64,000 nucleotides of DNA from Microbacterium sp. SS28 (GTDB lineage Bacteria > Actinomycetota > Actinomycetes > Actinomycetales > Microbacteriaceae). The position numbers were made by a program, and so were the translations under genes. Each line of letters opens with the position of its first letter. Positions within the stretch are counted from its first letter, which is position 1. Location of the stretch: positions 682,001 through 746,000 of the forward strand of contig NZ_JAKWJP010000002.1 in NCBI RefSeq assembly GCF_022761035.1, in the 5' to 3' direction. Positions 1 to 10,258 of the stretch are shown here, piece after piece. The notes beneath the pieces are model-generated. The model was not told the origin of the DNA. It made no database searches and worked only from the letters and a program-made list of their open reading frames with translations.

Positions 1-740
<740 letters not shown>

Positions 741-753
741 GCGGGTTTCCTTC

Positions 754-1083
754 TCAGTTCGCTTCTTTGGTCACGGCAGGGTCGATGAGCACGTCATCGC
801 CCTCGATCGTGACGGCGTAGACCGGGACCGGCTCGTACGCGGGGAGGTTCAGGGGCTTGCCGGTGCGCAGCGAGAAGGCCGAGCCGTGGGCCCAGCACTC
901 GAGCGTCTCGCCGTCGACGAAGCCCTCGGCGAGCGAGATGTCGCCGTGCGTGCAGGTGTCGCCGATCGCGTGCACCTCGCCGTTCGAGTCGAGTACGACG
1001 GCCATCGGCACGCCGTCGATCTCGAAGCGCTGGGCGGCGTCCTGCTCGAGGTCGCTGAGAGCGCAGACGCGCGTCGCGGTCAT
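754..1083 (-). CDS. Rieske-type ferredoxin of the suf operon
   Basis: A 109-residue protein with one Rieske [2Fe-2S] domain. The cluster ligands are seen as CTH (about residues 43-45) and CWAH (about 62-65), spaced as in small non-heme oxygenase ferredoxin subunits. There is no signal peptide or membrane segment, so it is cytosolic. Its ATG overlaps the sufD stop (ATGA), which indicates translational coupling. In many actinobacteria a ferredoxin like this lies between sufD and sufC; supplying electrons or accepting clusters during Suf assembly is an inference from that position. Confidence 0.9.
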   Translation of the reverse strand: MTATRVCALSDLEQDAAQRFEIDGVPMAVVLDSNGEVHAIGDTCTHGDISLAEGFVDGETLECWAHGSAFSLRTGKPLNLPAYEPVPVYAVTIEGDDVLIDPAVTKEAN

Positions 1084-2288
1084 GCCGCGGCTCCTTCCGC
1101 GAGCTCACGCTCGATCGCCGCGGCGAGCTCCTGCTCGAGCGCGGGCACGCCGATCTTCTGCACGATCTCGCTCAGGAAGCCGATGACGACGAGTCGTCGC
1201 GCCTCGTCCTCCGAGATGCCGCGCGCTTGCAGGTAGAACAGCTGCTCGTCGTCGAAGCGACCCGTCGCGCTCGCGTGACCGGCACCCTGGATGTCGCCCG
1301 TCTCGATCTCGAGGTTCGGCACCGAGTCGGCGCGCGCGCCGTCGGTCAGCACGAGATTGCGGTTCGCCTCGTACGAGTCCGTGCCGACGGCATCCGGACC
1401 GATCAGAACGTCGCCGATCCACACCGAGCGCGCCCCGGAGCCCTGCAGCGCACCCTTGTAGAGGACGTCGCCCTTCGTGTGCTCGCCCTTGTGGTGCAGG
1501 TAGACCTGGCTCTCGAGGTGCTGGCCGGCGTCCGAGTAGGAGAGGCCGAAGAGCTCGGCCGCGGAGCCCGTGCCGGCGAGCTCGATCGAGGGGTTGACCC
1601 GCACGACCGCGCCGCCGAAGCTCACGACGATGTGCCGGAGGTAGGCGTCCTTCTCCACGCGCGCCTGGTGCGCCGAGAGGTGGATGGCGTCATCCGCCCA
1701 CTCCTGCAGCGAGATGACGGTGAGCTTCGCGCCGTCGCGCACCAGGATCTCGATGTTCTGCGCGTGGTGGGCTGTGCCCGTGTGGCGGAAGACGACGGTC
1801 GCATGCGAGTTCGCGCCTGCCTCGACGACGACGTGGGCGTGCGCGAGCCCGCCCGTGCCGACGAGGTTGACGAAGACCGGCTCGTCGAGCTCGACGTCCG
1901 CCGGGATGCGCACGAGCGGCGCCTGCGCCTCCTGCGACCAGGCGATGGCGCTCGGGAGGTCCTCGGGGCGGAAGATCTCGCCGCGCGGGGCCTCGCCCTT
2001 TGCGAGACGGAGCTGCTCGACGCCCTCGGGCGCTTGCACGTCGACCTGGATGACGCCATGCTCACCCGCGACGTTCTGGAAGAGCGGCGCGATGCGCGCG
2101 ACGGGCGTGTAGCGCCAGTTGACTTCGCGGCCCGTCGGGGTGGGGAAGTCCGCGGGGTCGAACGAATGCGGGCGCTCGGACCTTGTCTGGATCGGGACGA
2201 ACGCGCCTGCGCCGTCCGAGTGCGCTGTCGAACCCGGCACCACTCTGCCTTCATTTTCAGACAAAGGTGCCTGCGTTGTCGTCGTCAT
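1080..2288 (-). CDS. sufD: Fe-S cluster assembly protein SufD
   Basis: Scaffold subunit of the SufBCD complex, 402 residues, with the right-handed beta-helix core typical of SufB/SufD in its C-terminal two thirds. The C-terminal stretch containing LFYLQARGISEDEARRLV matches the conserved SufB/SufD helical end. The ATG directly abuts the sufB stop codon (no intergenic base), and its own stop overlaps the ferredoxin start. It is shorter and more divergent than SufB, as usual. Confidence 0.95.
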   Translation of the reverse strand: MTTTTQAPLSENEGRVVPGSTAHSDGAGAFVPIQTRSERPHSFDPADFPTPTGREVNWRYTPVARIAPLFQNVAGEHGVIQVDVQAPEGVEQLRLAKGEAPRGEIFRPEDLPSAIAWSQEAQAPLVRIPADVELDEPVFVNLVGTGGLAHAHVVVEAGANSHATVVFRHTGTAHHAQNIEILVRDGAKLTVISLQEWADDAIHLSAHQARVEKDAYLRHIVVSFGGAVVRVNPSIELAGTGSAAELFGLSYSDAGQHLESQVYLHHKGEHTKGDVLYKGALQGSGARSVWIGDVLIGPDAVGTDSYEANRNLVLTDGARADSVPNLEIETGDIQGAGHASATGRFDDEQLFYLQARGISEDEARRLVVIGFLSEIVQKIGVPALEQELAAAIERELAEGAAA

Positions 2289-3707
2289 CTAGCCGACACT
2301 GCCTTCCATGCCCATCTCGATGAGCTTGTTGAGCTCGAGGGCGTACTCCATGGGCAGTTCACGCGCGATGGGCTCGATGAAGCCGCGGACGATCATGGCC
2401 ATGGCCTCGTCCTCCGGCATTCCGCGCGACTGCAGGTAGAACAGCTGCTCTGCGCTGACCTTCGAGACCGTGGCCTCGTGGCCCAGCTGCACGTCGTCGA
2501 CGCGGATGTCGATCGCCGGGTACGTGTCGGAGCGCGAGATCGTGTCGATCAGCAGCGCGTCGCAGCGGACCGTGTTCGCGGAGTGGTGGGCGTTCGCGTC
2601 GACCCTTACCTCGCCGCGGTAGCCGGCCCGGCCGCCGCCGCGTGCGATCGACTTCGAGACGATCGAGGACTGCGTGTACGGCGCCATGTGGATCATCTTT
2701 GCGCCGGCGTCCTGATGCTGACCGGGGCCCGCGAAGGCGACCGAGAGCGTCTCGCCCTTGGCGTGCTCGCCCATGAGGAAGATCGACGGGTACTTCATCG
2801 TGACCTTCGAGCCGATGTTGCCGTCGATCCACTCCATCGTCGCGCCCTCGTGCGCGATCGCGCGCTTGGTGACGAGGTTGTAGACGTTGTTCGACCAGTT
2901 CTGGATCGTCGTGTAGCGCACGCGGGCGTTCTTCTTCACGATGATCTCGACGACGGCCGAGTGCAGCGAGTCGCTCTTGTAGATCGGGGCCGTGCAGCCC
3001 TCGATGTAGTGGATGTACGAGTCCTCGTCGGCGATGATGAGCGTCCGCTCGAACTGGCCCATGTTCTCGGTGTTGATCCGGAAGTAGGCCTGCAGCGGGA
3101 TCTCGACGTGCACGCCCTTCGGGACGTAGACGAACGATCCGCCCGACCAGACTGCCGTGTTGAGCGCGGCGAACTTGTTGTCGCCGGCCGGGATGACGGT
3201 GCCGAAGTACTCCTCGAAGAACTCGGGGTGCTCGCGCAGCGCCGTATCGGTGTCGAGGAAGATGACGCCCTGCGCCTCGAGATCCTCGCGGATCTGGTGG
3301 TAGACGACCTCCGACTCGTACTGAGCCGCGACGCCCGCGACGAGGCGCTGACGCTCCGCCTCGGGGATGCCGAGCCGCTCGTACGTGTTGCGGATGTCCT
3401 CCGGGAGGTCCTCCCAGGTCTGCGCCTGCTTCTCGGTCGAGCGCACGAAGTACTTGATGTTGTCGAAGTCGATGTCGCTGAGGTCTGCGCCCCACGTCGG
3501 CATCGGCTTGCGCTCGAAGAGCTGCAGGCCCTTGAGCCGGTTCTTGAGCATCCACTCGGGTTCGCTCTTGAGCGCCGAGATGTCGCGGACGACGTTCTCG
3601 CTCAGGCCGCGCCGGGCGCTGGCGCCAGCGGCGTCGGCGTCATGCCAGCCGAACTCGTACACCCCCAGACCTTCGAGCTCTGGGCGATCGATCAGCACAT
3701 CCGACAT
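2289..3707 (-). CDS. sufB: Fe-S cluster assembly protein SufB
   Basis: Main scaffold of the SufBCD complex, 472 residues, collinear with bacterial SufB. The C-terminal [18 protein letters not shown] block and the beta-helix region are clear, and no intein interrupts it, unlike SufB in some mycobacteria. A GTG at 3713 is also in frame, but the ATG at 3705-3707 is preferred because GAGGAG lies about nine bases upstream of it and only about three upstream of the GTG. This is the first gene of the leftward suf operon and is divergent from ctaA. No sufR-like repressor gene is next to it. Confidence 0.96.
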   Translation of the reverse strand: MSDVLIDRPELEGLGVYEFGWHDADAAGASARRGLSENVVRDISALKSEPEWMLKNRLKGLQLFERKPMPTWGADLSDIDFDNIKYFVRSTEKQAQTWEDLPEDIRNTYERLGIPEAERQRLVAGVAAQYESEVVYHQIREDLEAQGVIFLDTDTALREHPEFFEEYFGTVIPAGDNKFAALNTAVWSGGSFVYVPKGVHVEIPLQAYFRINTENMGQFERTLIIADEDSYIHYIEGCTAPIYKSDSLHSAVVEIIVKKNARVRYTTIQNWSNNVYNLVTKRAIAHEGATMEWIDGNIGSKVTMKYPSIFLMGEHAKGETLSVAFAGPGQHQDAGAKMIHMAPYTQSSIVSKSIARGGGRAGYRGEVRVDANAHHSANTVRCDALLIDTISRSDTYPAIDIRVDDVQLGHEATVSKVSAEQLFYLQSRGMPEDEAMAMIVRGFIEPIARELPMEYALELNKLIEMGMEGSVG

Positions 3708-3959
3708 CGTCACACTCTCCTCTAGGCCGAAACGGTGTCATCCGCCCCGGCATTCCTGGTCTTCCGTGGAGTTGGGAAGGGGGATGCCGCTGGTGGGCCT
3801 GCTCAAGCGGCGCCGTCCTGCGCGCCTAAACTGTCTTTGATGCGCTGCGCCGTGGGCGCACGCATGCAACCCCTCGATTCTACAGGCTCGTGCCGTCGCC
3901 CGGCGCGCCCGAGCCCCCGCCCGCCCTGTCGCGCGGGCTCGTCAGGAGGCTTTCGTCCC

Positions 3960-4946
3960 ATGTCCGCTCTCGAGAGCGCCCCCAGCCGGCAGCGGCTCCC
4001 CCAGCGTCTGTGGGGACGACTGCCGGTGACGGTCCGGCGCAGCACCCGGGTGCTCGCGTGGCTCGTCCTGATCAGCAACATCGTCATCGTCGGCACGGGC
4101 GGACTCGTCCGACTGACGGGTTCCGGCATGGGATGCCCCAACTGGCCGTACTGCACGGGCGGCTCGCTCATCCCGACCCACGAGCTCACGTGGCACAGCC
4201 TCATCGAGTTCGGCAACCGGACCCTGACGGGCGTCCTCATCGTCATCGCGGCCCTCGCGTTCCTCTCGGTCGTCCGCTTCCGTCAGGAGCGCCCCGAGCT
4301 GTTCGCGCTGACGCTCGCGAACGGGCTCGGCATCATCCTCCAGGCGCTCGTGGGCGGCGTCATCGTGTGGCTCCATCTGCCGCCGAGCCTCGTCGGCATC
4401 CACTTCGTCATCTCGGCGGCCCTCGTCGCGAACGCCGCCGCCTACGTGTGCCGTGTCTACGGCGCGCCCGGCGCGCGCGTCCGCGCCGTCTCGCGCGGCT
4501 ACGCGATCCTCGCCTATGCGACGAGCGCCGCCGTCGCCGTCACGGTGCTCGTCGGCATCCTGCTGACGGGCGCGGGTCCGCACGCGGGCGACGCCGCGGC
4601 ATCCCGGAACGGACTCGATCCCGTCCTGTGGCAGCACATCCATGCATGGCCCGCATACGTGACGTTCGGGCTCACGATCCTGCTGCTGATCGGCGCGCGG
4701 CGCACTCCCCCGCAGCTGCGCCTCACGCGCTCGGTCGGGCTCCTGCTCCTCATCGAGCTGCTGCAGATCGCGGTCGGGCTCTGGCAGGCGCGCACGGGCC
4801 TGCCCTTCCTGCTCGTCAACATCCATATGGTGCTGGCGGTGTCGCTCGTGGCCGCCATGACCGCTGTCATCGTTGGCCTCAAGACCCCGGCGACCGCACC
4901 CGCGGCCGTCGCGGCACCGGACTCGGCCGCGAACTCGCACGCCTGA
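3960..4946 (+). CDS. ctaA: Heme A synthase (COX15/CtaA)
   Basis: Membrane enzyme that oxidises heme O to heme A for the aa3 cytochrome oxidase. The 328 residues hold about eight hydrophobic helices. The extracytoplasmic cysteine pair is seen in GMGCPNWPYC, and putative heme-ligand histidines in ELTWHSL, GIHFVIS, HIHAWP and NIHMVL. The frame is open back to 3735, but the ATG at 3960 is chosen because AGGAGG lies ten bases upstream and the protein then begins just before the first helix. It is divergent from the suf operon; a weak -10-like TAAACT lies at 3827-3832. Its partner ctaB is about 2 kb downstream on the other strand. Confidence 0.94.
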   Translation: MSALESAPSRQRLPQRLWGRLPVTVRRSTRVLAWLVLISNIVIVGTGGLVRLTGSGMGCPNWPYCTGGSLIPTHELTWHSLIEFGNRTLTGVLIVIAALAFLSVVRFRQERPELFALTLANGLGIILQALVGGVIVWLHLPPSLVGIHFVISAALVANAAAYVCRVYGAPGARVRAVSRGYAILAYATSAAVAVTVLVGILLTGAGPHAGDAAASRNGLDPVLWQHIHAWPAYVTFGLTILLLIGARRTPPQLRLTRSVGLLLLIELLQIAVGLWQARTGLPFLLVNIHMVLAVSLVAAMTAVIVGLKTPATAPAAVAAPDSAANSHA

Positions 4947-5082
4947 GCCCCGGTGCGCGCCGCCGCAGCGCGCGACTCATAGCCGATCCATGGGATCCGC
5001 AGAGGAGTCGCACGGATGCGGCGGCGAGACTGAACCGATCCCGCGCGGCCGTTCGCGCCGCCGTCCTGAAGGAGAACCCCGC

Positions 5083-5508
5083 ATGTCCGCACGCCCCAGC
5101 CTGGTCCGCAGCATCCCATTCTGGATCCTGCTCGCCGGCTCGCTCGCGACCATCGCCGCCGGTGCATGGCTCGTCAACGACAAGCTCACGACGATGAACG
5201 CGACGCTGCTCGACGGCACCGCGACGGGTGTCGAGGTCTACGGCGGCCAGTCGCTCATCACGGTCGGCGCCGCGCTCATCGGCGCCGGCATCGTCGGCCT
5301 CGTCGCCGCGCTGTTCCTCGGCGTCCTGCGCTCGTTCGTGCCCGTCGCGCCCGTCGAGGTCGTCGAGCCCATCGACTGGACCTCCGAGACGGAGTCCGAC
5401 GAGGTCGAGACCCCCGCCGCCGAGGTCGTCGAGCCCGCTGCGGCCCCCGCGTCGGACGAGGTGGCCGAGCCCGTCGCCGAGACGTCGGAGCCCGTCGCCA
5501 CGCGCTGA
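5083..5508 (+). CDS. Small two-helix membrane protein, function unknown
   Basis: A 141-residue protein with two transmembrane helices (about residues 9-30 and 55-82). Between them is a short extracytoplasmic loop, and after them a C-terminal tail rich in Glu, Pro, Val and Ala. No catalytic motif is visible. The ATG is preceded by AAGGAG about ten bases upstream. The gene follows ctaA by 136 bases and ends just before a strong hairpin terminator. A link to heme A or oxidase assembly is only positional. I do not recognise a family with a known function. Confidence 0.8.
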   Translation: MSARPSLVRSIPFWILLAGSLATIAAGAWLVNDKLTTMNATLLDGTATGVEVYGGQSLITVGAALIGAGIVGLVAALFLGVLRSFVPVAPVEVVEPIDWTSETESDEVETPAAEVVEPAAAPASDEVAEPVAETSEPVATR

Positions 5509-5519
5509 ATCCACCCCAG

Positions 5520-5551
5520 CAGCGGGCCCCGGCATGCGCCGGGGCCCGCTG
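5520..5551 (+). terminator. Perfect 14-bp hairpin terminator
   Basis: Arms 5520-5533 and 5538-5551 are perfectly complementary (14 bp, GC-rich) around a four-base loop, followed by TCGTTCC. It begins 11 bases after the stop of the membrane protein gene. The T-run is weak, as is common in high-GC genomes. Confidence 0.85.
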
Positions 5552-5553
5552 TC

Positions 5554-5671
5554 GTTCCCGCCGCAACGTCACGGATCACCGCAGCATCGCACGCCAGCGT
5601 CCCGATCCCTGCGACGAAGCGGCGATCTGCGACATTGCGGCGCGGCACGGCGCGCCGTGGCGCGGCACCCG
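5554..5671 (+). repeat. Palindromic dispersed repeat, copy A (downstream of the DUF559 gene)
   Basis: About 118 bases that recur at 6683-6798 in the same orientation. The best part is a 34-base block identical in both copies (5613-5646 and 6735-6768), and both copies start with GTTCCCGCC and end near GGCGCGGCACCCG. Inside the copy, GCCGCAACGTCACGGATCAC (from 5559) is an imperfect inverted match of the later GCGGCGATCTGCGACATTGC (from 5619), so each copy can fold back like a REP/BIME element. It lies 27 bases past the nuclease gene stop. Confidence 0.75.
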
Positions 5672-5698
5672 TCGGCGAAGCCAGGTGGGTTCCCGCTG

Positions 5699-6562
5699 CT
5701 AGTGAGCGCGGTGCAACCCTTGCGCGATCGCCTGCATCACGATCCACTGCACCGACGGCCAATCTCCGAGGACCTCGCGGTAGCCGAACCGGAACACGGT
5801 GAATCCGAGCAGTCGGAGCGCGGCATCGTGCCGGTTGTCCGCCGTCCGCTGAGCATCGACGTGGTGGCCTCCGTCGATCTGCACGACGAGCCGCTCGCCG
5901 ATGAGGTGGTCGACGTGGTGGCCTGCGATCCAGATCTGCGAGCGGACGGGAACGCGCAGACGCTTCATTCGCGAGACGAAGATCGTCTCGAGCCCAGAGT
6001 CCGCGAACGGCTGAGCTTCATCCAGCAGTGCTTTTGCGGCTGCCCGCAGGTCGAGACGCTCCAGGTGGCGGCGATCGATCATGCCCTGACGGAGCGCCGA
6101 CTCCCAGATCGCGAGTGCGGCGTCATGGGGCTGGCACGATGCGACGAGCGCGAGCATGTTCTCGATCGGGTCCACCAGCCCATCCGGATCCCGCGGCACG
6201 ACCGGCTGTGCCCAGTGCACCCGCGTCCGAGGCTCGACGGCGACGCGGTCGCCCGGCATCGCAGCCACGTGCTCTTCGGCAGAATCGAGCACCCACAGGC
6301 CGAGGCGCTGGGCGCTGCTCACGCAGGTGGACACGACTTCCCGACGCGCGCAGGCGACCAGTTGAGCATCTGCGGCGGTGGTCGCGACCCAGTCCCGGCG
6401 GACCTGCATGAGGTCCCCCGTCGCGATCGCGAGACGGATGTAGTGCCTGGAGTGACCTTCGCGCTGGAGCGAGGACACGCGCGCGACGCCCGCCCGCCTC
6501 GCCACGGCGGAAAGCAGGTTCGCCAGGGCACGCCGGCGACGAGCATCGATCGAGGATCGCAT
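5699..6562 (-). CDS. AbiEi-like N-terminal domain plus DUF559 PD-(D/E)XK nuclease-like domain
   Basis: A 287-residue protein. The N-terminal part (about residues 15-90) looks like the winged-helix domain of AbiEi-type antitoxins. The C-terminal part (about 190-275) is a DUF559 domain, related to very-short-patch-repair endonucleases, with putative catalytic residues Glu192 (LETIF), Asp218 (HHVDHL) and the Q228-x-D230 pair (VVQIDGG). The biochemical role is unproven. The ATG at 6560-6562 has the -10-like CACGAT exactly six bases upstream, which suggests a leaderless message. Direct copies of a palindromic repeat lie on both sides. The gene interrupts the ctaA-ctaB neighbourhood, which suggests an inserted unit. 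Confidence 0.85.
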   Translation of the reverse strand: MRSSIDARRRRALANLLSAVARRAGVARVSSLQREGHSRHYIRLAIATGDLMQVRRDWVATTAADAQLVACARREVVSTCVSSAQRLGLWVLDSAEEHVAAMPGDRVAVEPRTRVHWAQPVVPRDPDGLVDPIENMLALVASCQPHDAALAIWESALRQGMIDRRHLERLDLRAAAKALLDEAQPFADSGLETIFVSRMKRLRVPVRSQIWIAGHHVDHLIGERLVVQIDGGHHVDAQRTADNRHDAALRLLGFTVFRFGYREVLGDWPSVQWIVMQAIAQGLHRAH

Positions 6563-6682
6563 CCCGCAATCGTGGGCGCCTGTGGCACCCTCGACCCGCC
6601 GCTCCCTCGCTCAGGGGACATACACACTCGCGGGCGCCGATGGGGAGGAATGGATGCCGCGGCCCGGGACGCTTCTTCCCGT
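6563..6682. other. Upstream region of the DUF559 gene
   Basis: The leaderless -10-like box CACGAT of the DUF559 gene lies at 6569-6574. Apart from one GGATGCCGC copy at 6652-6660, nothing else is recognised before repeat copy B. Confidence 0.5.
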
Positions 6683-6798
6683 GTTCCCGCCATAACGTCA
6701 CAGACCGCCACAACGCCGGATGACGGCATCCCGGGACGAAGCGGCGATCTGCGACATTGCGGCGCGGCGCGGCACGGCGCGGCCTGGCGCGGCACCCG
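6683..6798 (+). repeat. Palindromic dispersed repeat, copy B (upstream of the DUF559 gene)
   Basis: Second copy of the element at 5554-5671, in the same orientation and about 116 bases long. It shares the 34-base identical block (6735-6768), with diverged sequence to its left (GTTCCCGCCATAACGTCACA) and a slightly longer GGCGCGGC run on its right. It lies 120 bases upstream of the nuclease start and 37 bases past the ctaB stop. Confidence 0.75.
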
Positions 6799-6835
6799 AA
6801 AGCGGCGCAGCAGCGGAGCGCGGGCCGCCCCGGCG

Positions 6836-7774
6836 TCAGAAGGGAAGCAGCGGGTCGATCGCGATCGCGACGAAGAGAAGCGTCAGGTACGTGATCGAGG
6901 CATGGAAGACACGCATGGGGCGCGGCTCGGTGCCCCGCACGGCGCGGTTGTAGAGGCGGTGCGACTCGTAGATGAACCAGCCGCCGAAGACGAGCGACGA
7001 GACGGTGTAGACGAGCCCCATGTCGGCGACGGGGATGAGCAGGAGCGAGCACGCGACAGTCGCCCACGCGTAGAGGATGACCTGCAGCCCGACCTGCGAG
7101 CCCGAGCGCGTCGAGCCGAGCATCGGCACGTCGACGTCGTCGTAGTCGTCCTTGTACTTCATCGACAGCGGCCAGTAGTGCGGCGGAGTCCAGAGGAAGA
7201 CGAGGGTGAAGAGGATGAAGGGCGTCCACGCGAGCGAGCCCGTCACGGCGGTCCAGCCGATGATCACGGGGAAGCAGCCGGCGATCCCGCCCCACACGAT
7301 GTTCTGCTCCGTGCGGCGCTTGAGGATCATCGTGTAGATCACGACGTAGAAGAAGATCGCGGCGGCCGAGAGCGTCGCGGCGAGCCAGTTCGTCGTGAAC
7401 CACAGCCACACCGTCGAGACCACGGCGAGCGTCCACGCGAAGATGAGCGCTCCGCGCGGCGAGACCTCGCCCGTCACGAGCGGGCGCTTCTCGGTGCGGT
7501 GCATGTGCGCGTCGATGTCGCGGTCGAGGTACATGTTGAACGCCGCTGCCGAGCCCGCGCTCAGCGAGCCGCCGATGACCGTCGCGAGGACGAGCCACAG
7601 GTCGGGCAGGCCGCCGGCCGCGAGGATCATGACCGGGACCGTCGTGACGAGCAGGAGCTCGAGCACGCGCGGCTTGGTCAGTGCGACGTAGGCGCGGATC
7701 GTGCGACCGAGGGTGCGCGGAGCGGTGGCGGCGGCGGTGTGCGTCGCCTCTCGCGCCGTGGTCGAGATGTCCAT
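6836..7774 (-). CDS. ctaB: Protoheme IX farnesyltransferase (heme O synthase)
   Basis: UbiA-family integral membrane prenyltransferase that adds farnesyl to heme B to make heme O, the substrate of CtaA. It has 312 residues from the ATG at 7772-7774 ([10 protein letters not shown]). An in-frame start further upstream at 7891 would add 39 unconserved Arg/Gly-rich residues. The first Asp-rich motif is [12 protein letters not shown] and the second is the [10 protein letters not shown] region; about nine helices follow the family pattern. It is transcribed away from the divergent pentose phosphate operon. Confidence 0.94.
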   Translation of the reverse strand: MDISTTAREATHTAAATAPRTLGRTIRAYVALTKPRVLELLLVTTVPVMILAAGGLPDLWLVLATVIGGSLSAGSAAAFNMYLDRDIDAHMHRTEKRPLVTGEVSPRGALIFAWTLAVVSTVWLWFTTNWLAATLSAAAIFFYVVIYTMILKRRTEQNIVWGGIAGCFPVIIGWTAVTGSLAWTPFILFTLVFLWTPPHYWPLSMKYKDDYDDVDVPMLGSTRSGSQVGLQVILYAWATVACSLLLIPVADMGLVYTVSSLVFGGWFIYESHRLYNRAVRGTEPRPMRVFHASITYLTLLFVAIAIDPLLPF

Positions 7775-8158
7775 CGTCCCCCGTATCGTCCGCTGTACAG
7801 CCTTCCCAAGTCTAGGCCCCCGTCGCGCGTCGCCCGACGGCGCGCGGGACGCGGCATCCGTCATCTCACGCGCCCCGTCCCTCCACCTCACAGCCGTGTG
7901 CGACGAACCGTGAACTGCCGGTCACGCGCCGGACATACCGATGCAACGCCCCTGATCGCCCGTGATGACACTCTGTCAGCGCCGAGTGTTTGTGCCAGTC
8001 ACACAACGGCACACATGACCAGAGGGGCATAGCCCTTCGATATGCTGAAAACACAGGCGCGACCTCACGCGTAAATCCCTCCCGCACCCCCTTCCCGAAG
8101 GGCTGTGCGACGTCGGTCGCCGAGGCGCCGAAACCTTCCAGGATGAAAGGCGGTCCGG
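7775..8158 (+). promoter_or_regulatory. Divergent promoter region of ctaB and the tkt operon
   Basis: These 384 bases hold no convincing gene. On the plus strand TATGCT at 8041-8046, followed by GAAAACA, is the best -10 candidate for tkt and implies a leader of about 110 bases. A short GGGCATAGCCC palindrome lies just before it. AAAGG about eight bases before the GTG at 8159 serves as ribosome binding site. One GGATGCCGC motif (as GCGGCATCC) is at 7851-7859. No riboswitch-like fold was recognised. Confidence 0.45.
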
Positions 8159-10258
8159 GTGTCGGAACTGCGTTGGGACGAGATCGACAAGCGCGCCGTG
8201 GACACGGCCCGTGTGCTGGCTGCGGATGCTGTCGAGAAGGTGGGCAACGGCCACCCCGGCACCGCGATGAGCCTGGCGCCGGCGGCGTACCTGCTGTACC
8301 AGCGGGTGCTCAACCACGACCCGGCCGACACGCACTGGGTGGGGCGTGATCGCTTCATCCTGTCGGCGGGCCACTCGTCGCTGACGCAGTACGTGCAGCT
8401 GTACCTGGGTGGGTTCGGCCTCGAGCTGGACGACCTGAAGGCGCTCCGCACGTGGGGCTCGCTCACACCGGGTCACCCCGAGTACGGTCACACGAAGGGC
8501 GTCGAGATCACGACCGGCCCGCTGGGCCAGGGCCTCGCCTCGTCGGTCGGCTTCGCGTACGCGGCCCGCTACGAGCGCGGCCTGTTCGACCCGGAGGCGG
8601 CGGCGGGCACGAGCCCGTTCGACCACTTCGTGTACGTCATCGCGGGTGACGGCGACCTGCAGGAGGGCGTCACGTCCGAGGCGTCGAGCCTCGCGGGCCA
8701 CCAGCAGCTGGGCAACCTGATCGCGATCTACGACTCCAACCAGATCTCGATCGAGGACGACACCAACGTCGCGTTCACCGAAGACGTCGCGGCCCGCTAC
8801 GAGTCGTACGGCTGGCACGTGCAGACGGTGGACTGGAAGAAGACCGGTCAGTACGTCGAGGACGTCGCCGAGCTGTACGCCGCGATCGAGGCCGCGAAGG
8901 GCGAGACCGACAAGCCGTCGCTCATCGTGCTGCGCACCATCATCGGCTGGCCCTCGCCCGGCAAGCAGAACACCGGCAAGATCCACGGTTCGGCGCTCGG
9001 CGCCGACGAGCTCGCCGCGACCAAGAAGGTCCTCGGCTTCGACCCCGAGCAGTCCTTCGCCGTCGCCGACGACGTGATCGCGCACACCCGCTCGCTCGCC
9101 GATCGCGCAGCCTCGGTGCGCGCCGAGTGGCAGGTGCGGTTCGACGCGTGGGCCGCGGCCAACCCCGAGCGCAAGGCGCTGTTCGACCGTCTCGAGGCGG
9201 GCGAGCTGCCCGAGGCCCTCGACACCGCGGTCCCCGCGTTCGAGGCCGGCAAGGAGGTCTCGACCCGCGCCGCGTCGGGCACCGTGATCAACGCGCTCGC
9301 CGACGTGCTGCCCGAGCTGTGGGGCGGCTCGGCCGACCTCGCCGAGTCGAACCTCACCACGATCAAGAACGGCAAGTCGTTCATCCCGTCCGAGTGGTCG
9401 ACGCACGAATGGTCGGGCGACACGTACGGCCGCGTGCTGCACTTCGGCATCCGCGAGCACGCGATGGGCGCGATCGTCAACGGCATCGTGCTGCACGGCA
9501 AGACGCGCGCGTTCGGCGGCACGTTCCTGATCTTCAGCGACTACATGCGCCCCTCGGTGCGCCTGGCCGCGCTGATGCACATCCCGTCGATCTTCGTCTG
9601 GACCCACGACTCCGTCGCGCTCGGCGAGGACGGTCCCACGCACCAGCCGATCGAGCAGCTCGCGACGCTCCGCGCGATCCCGAACTTCGCCGTCGTGCGC
9701 CCCGCGGACGCGAACGAGACCGCCGCCGCGTGGGTCGAGCTCGTCCGCCGCCAGGACGGCCCCGCCGGCATCGCCCTGACCCGCCAGAACATCCCCGTGT
9801 TCGCGCGCGGCGAGGGCGAGGCATCCGGTGACGTGTTCGCCTCGACCGCCGGCGTCGCCAAGGGCGCCTACGTCCTGGCCGAGGCGCCGAACGGCACCCC
9901 CGACGTGATCCTCATTGCGACGGGCTCCGAGGTGCACCTCGCCGTCAACGCCCGCGAGACGCTGGCCGCCGAGGGCATCAACGCCCGCGTCGTGTCCGCG
10001 CCCTCGCTCGAGTGGTTCGCCGAGCAGGACGAGGCCTACCAGGAGAGCGTCCTGCCCAAGGCCGTCACCGCCCGCGTCTCGGTCGAGGCCGGCCTCGCCC
10101 TCACGTGGCGCGGCATCGTCGGCGACAAGGGACGCTCCGTCTCGATCGAGCACTTCGGCGCCTCCGCCGACTACAAGACCCTCTTCCAGAAATTCGGTGT
10201 CACGACCGAAGCCGTCGTCGAGGCGGCACGCGAAACCCTCAAGGAGAACGCAGCATGA
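8159..10258 (+). CDS. tkt: Transketolase
   Basis: Thiamine diphosphate enzyme of the pentose phosphate pathway that moves two-carbon units between ketose and aldose phosphates. It has 699 residues, the usual length. The N-terminal motif [13 protein letters not shown], the cofactor motif [14 protein letters not shown] and the pyrimidine-binding region [13 protein letters not shown] are all present. It starts with GTG, supported by AAAGG eight bases upstream. It is the first gene of a six-gene operon and its stop overlaps the start of tal (ATGA). Confidence 0.98.
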   Translation: MSELRWDEIDKRAVDTARVLAADAVEKVGNGHPGTAMSLAPAAYLLYQRVLNHDPADTHWVGRDRFILSAGHSSLTQYVQLYLGGFGLELDDLKALRTWGSLTPGHPEYGHTKGVEITTGPLGQGLASSVGFAYAARYERGLFDPEAAAGTSPFDHFVYVIAGDGDLQEGVTSEASSLAGHQQLGNLIAIYDSNQISIEDDTNVAFTEDVAARYESYGWHVQTVDWKKTGQYVEDVAELYAAIEAAKGETDKPSLIVLRTIIGWPSPGKQNTGKIHGSALGADELAATKKVLGFDPEQSFAVADDVIAHTRSLADRAASVRAEWQVRFDAWAAANPERKALFDRLEAGELPEALDTAVPAFEAGKEVSTRAASGTVINALADVLPELWGGSADLAESNLTTIKNGKSFIPSEWSTHEWSGDTYGRVLHFGIREHAMGAIVNGIVLHGKTRAFGGTFLIFSDYMRPSVRLAALMHIPSIFVWTHDSVALGEDGPTHQPIEQLATLRAIPNFAVVRPADANETAAAWVELVRRQDGPAGIALTRQNIPVFARGEGEASGDVFASTAGVAKGAYVLAEAPNGTPDVILIATGSEVHLAVNARETLAAEGINARVVSAPSLEWFAEQDEAYQESVLPKAVTARVSVEAGLALTWRGIVGDKGRSVSIEHFGASADYKTLFQKFGVTTEAVVEAARETLKENAA

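Noticed and set aside
2289..3713. GTG at 3713 as the sufB start
   Set aside because: The ribosome binding site is too close to it (about three bases) and better placed for the ATG at 3707.
1227..3725. An 832-codon open frame on the plus strand opposite sufD and sufB
   Set aside because: Composition is Arg/Val/Asp-rich shadow typical of GC-rich antisense frames, and the minus strand encodes clear SufB and SufD.
5554..6798. Insertion sequence or transposon ends
   Set aside because: The flanking repeats are direct, palindromic inside, and enclose no transposase; no target-site duplication could be seen.
5228..8032. A 934-codon plus-strand open frame across the DUF559 gene and ctaB
   Set aside because: It runs through both repeats and antisense to two recognised genes; low-complexity Arg/Asp content shows it is a shadow.
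8041..8158. Riboswitch in the tkt leader
   Set aside because: No conserved aptamer motif (such as the TPP box) was found; only a short palindrome is visible.
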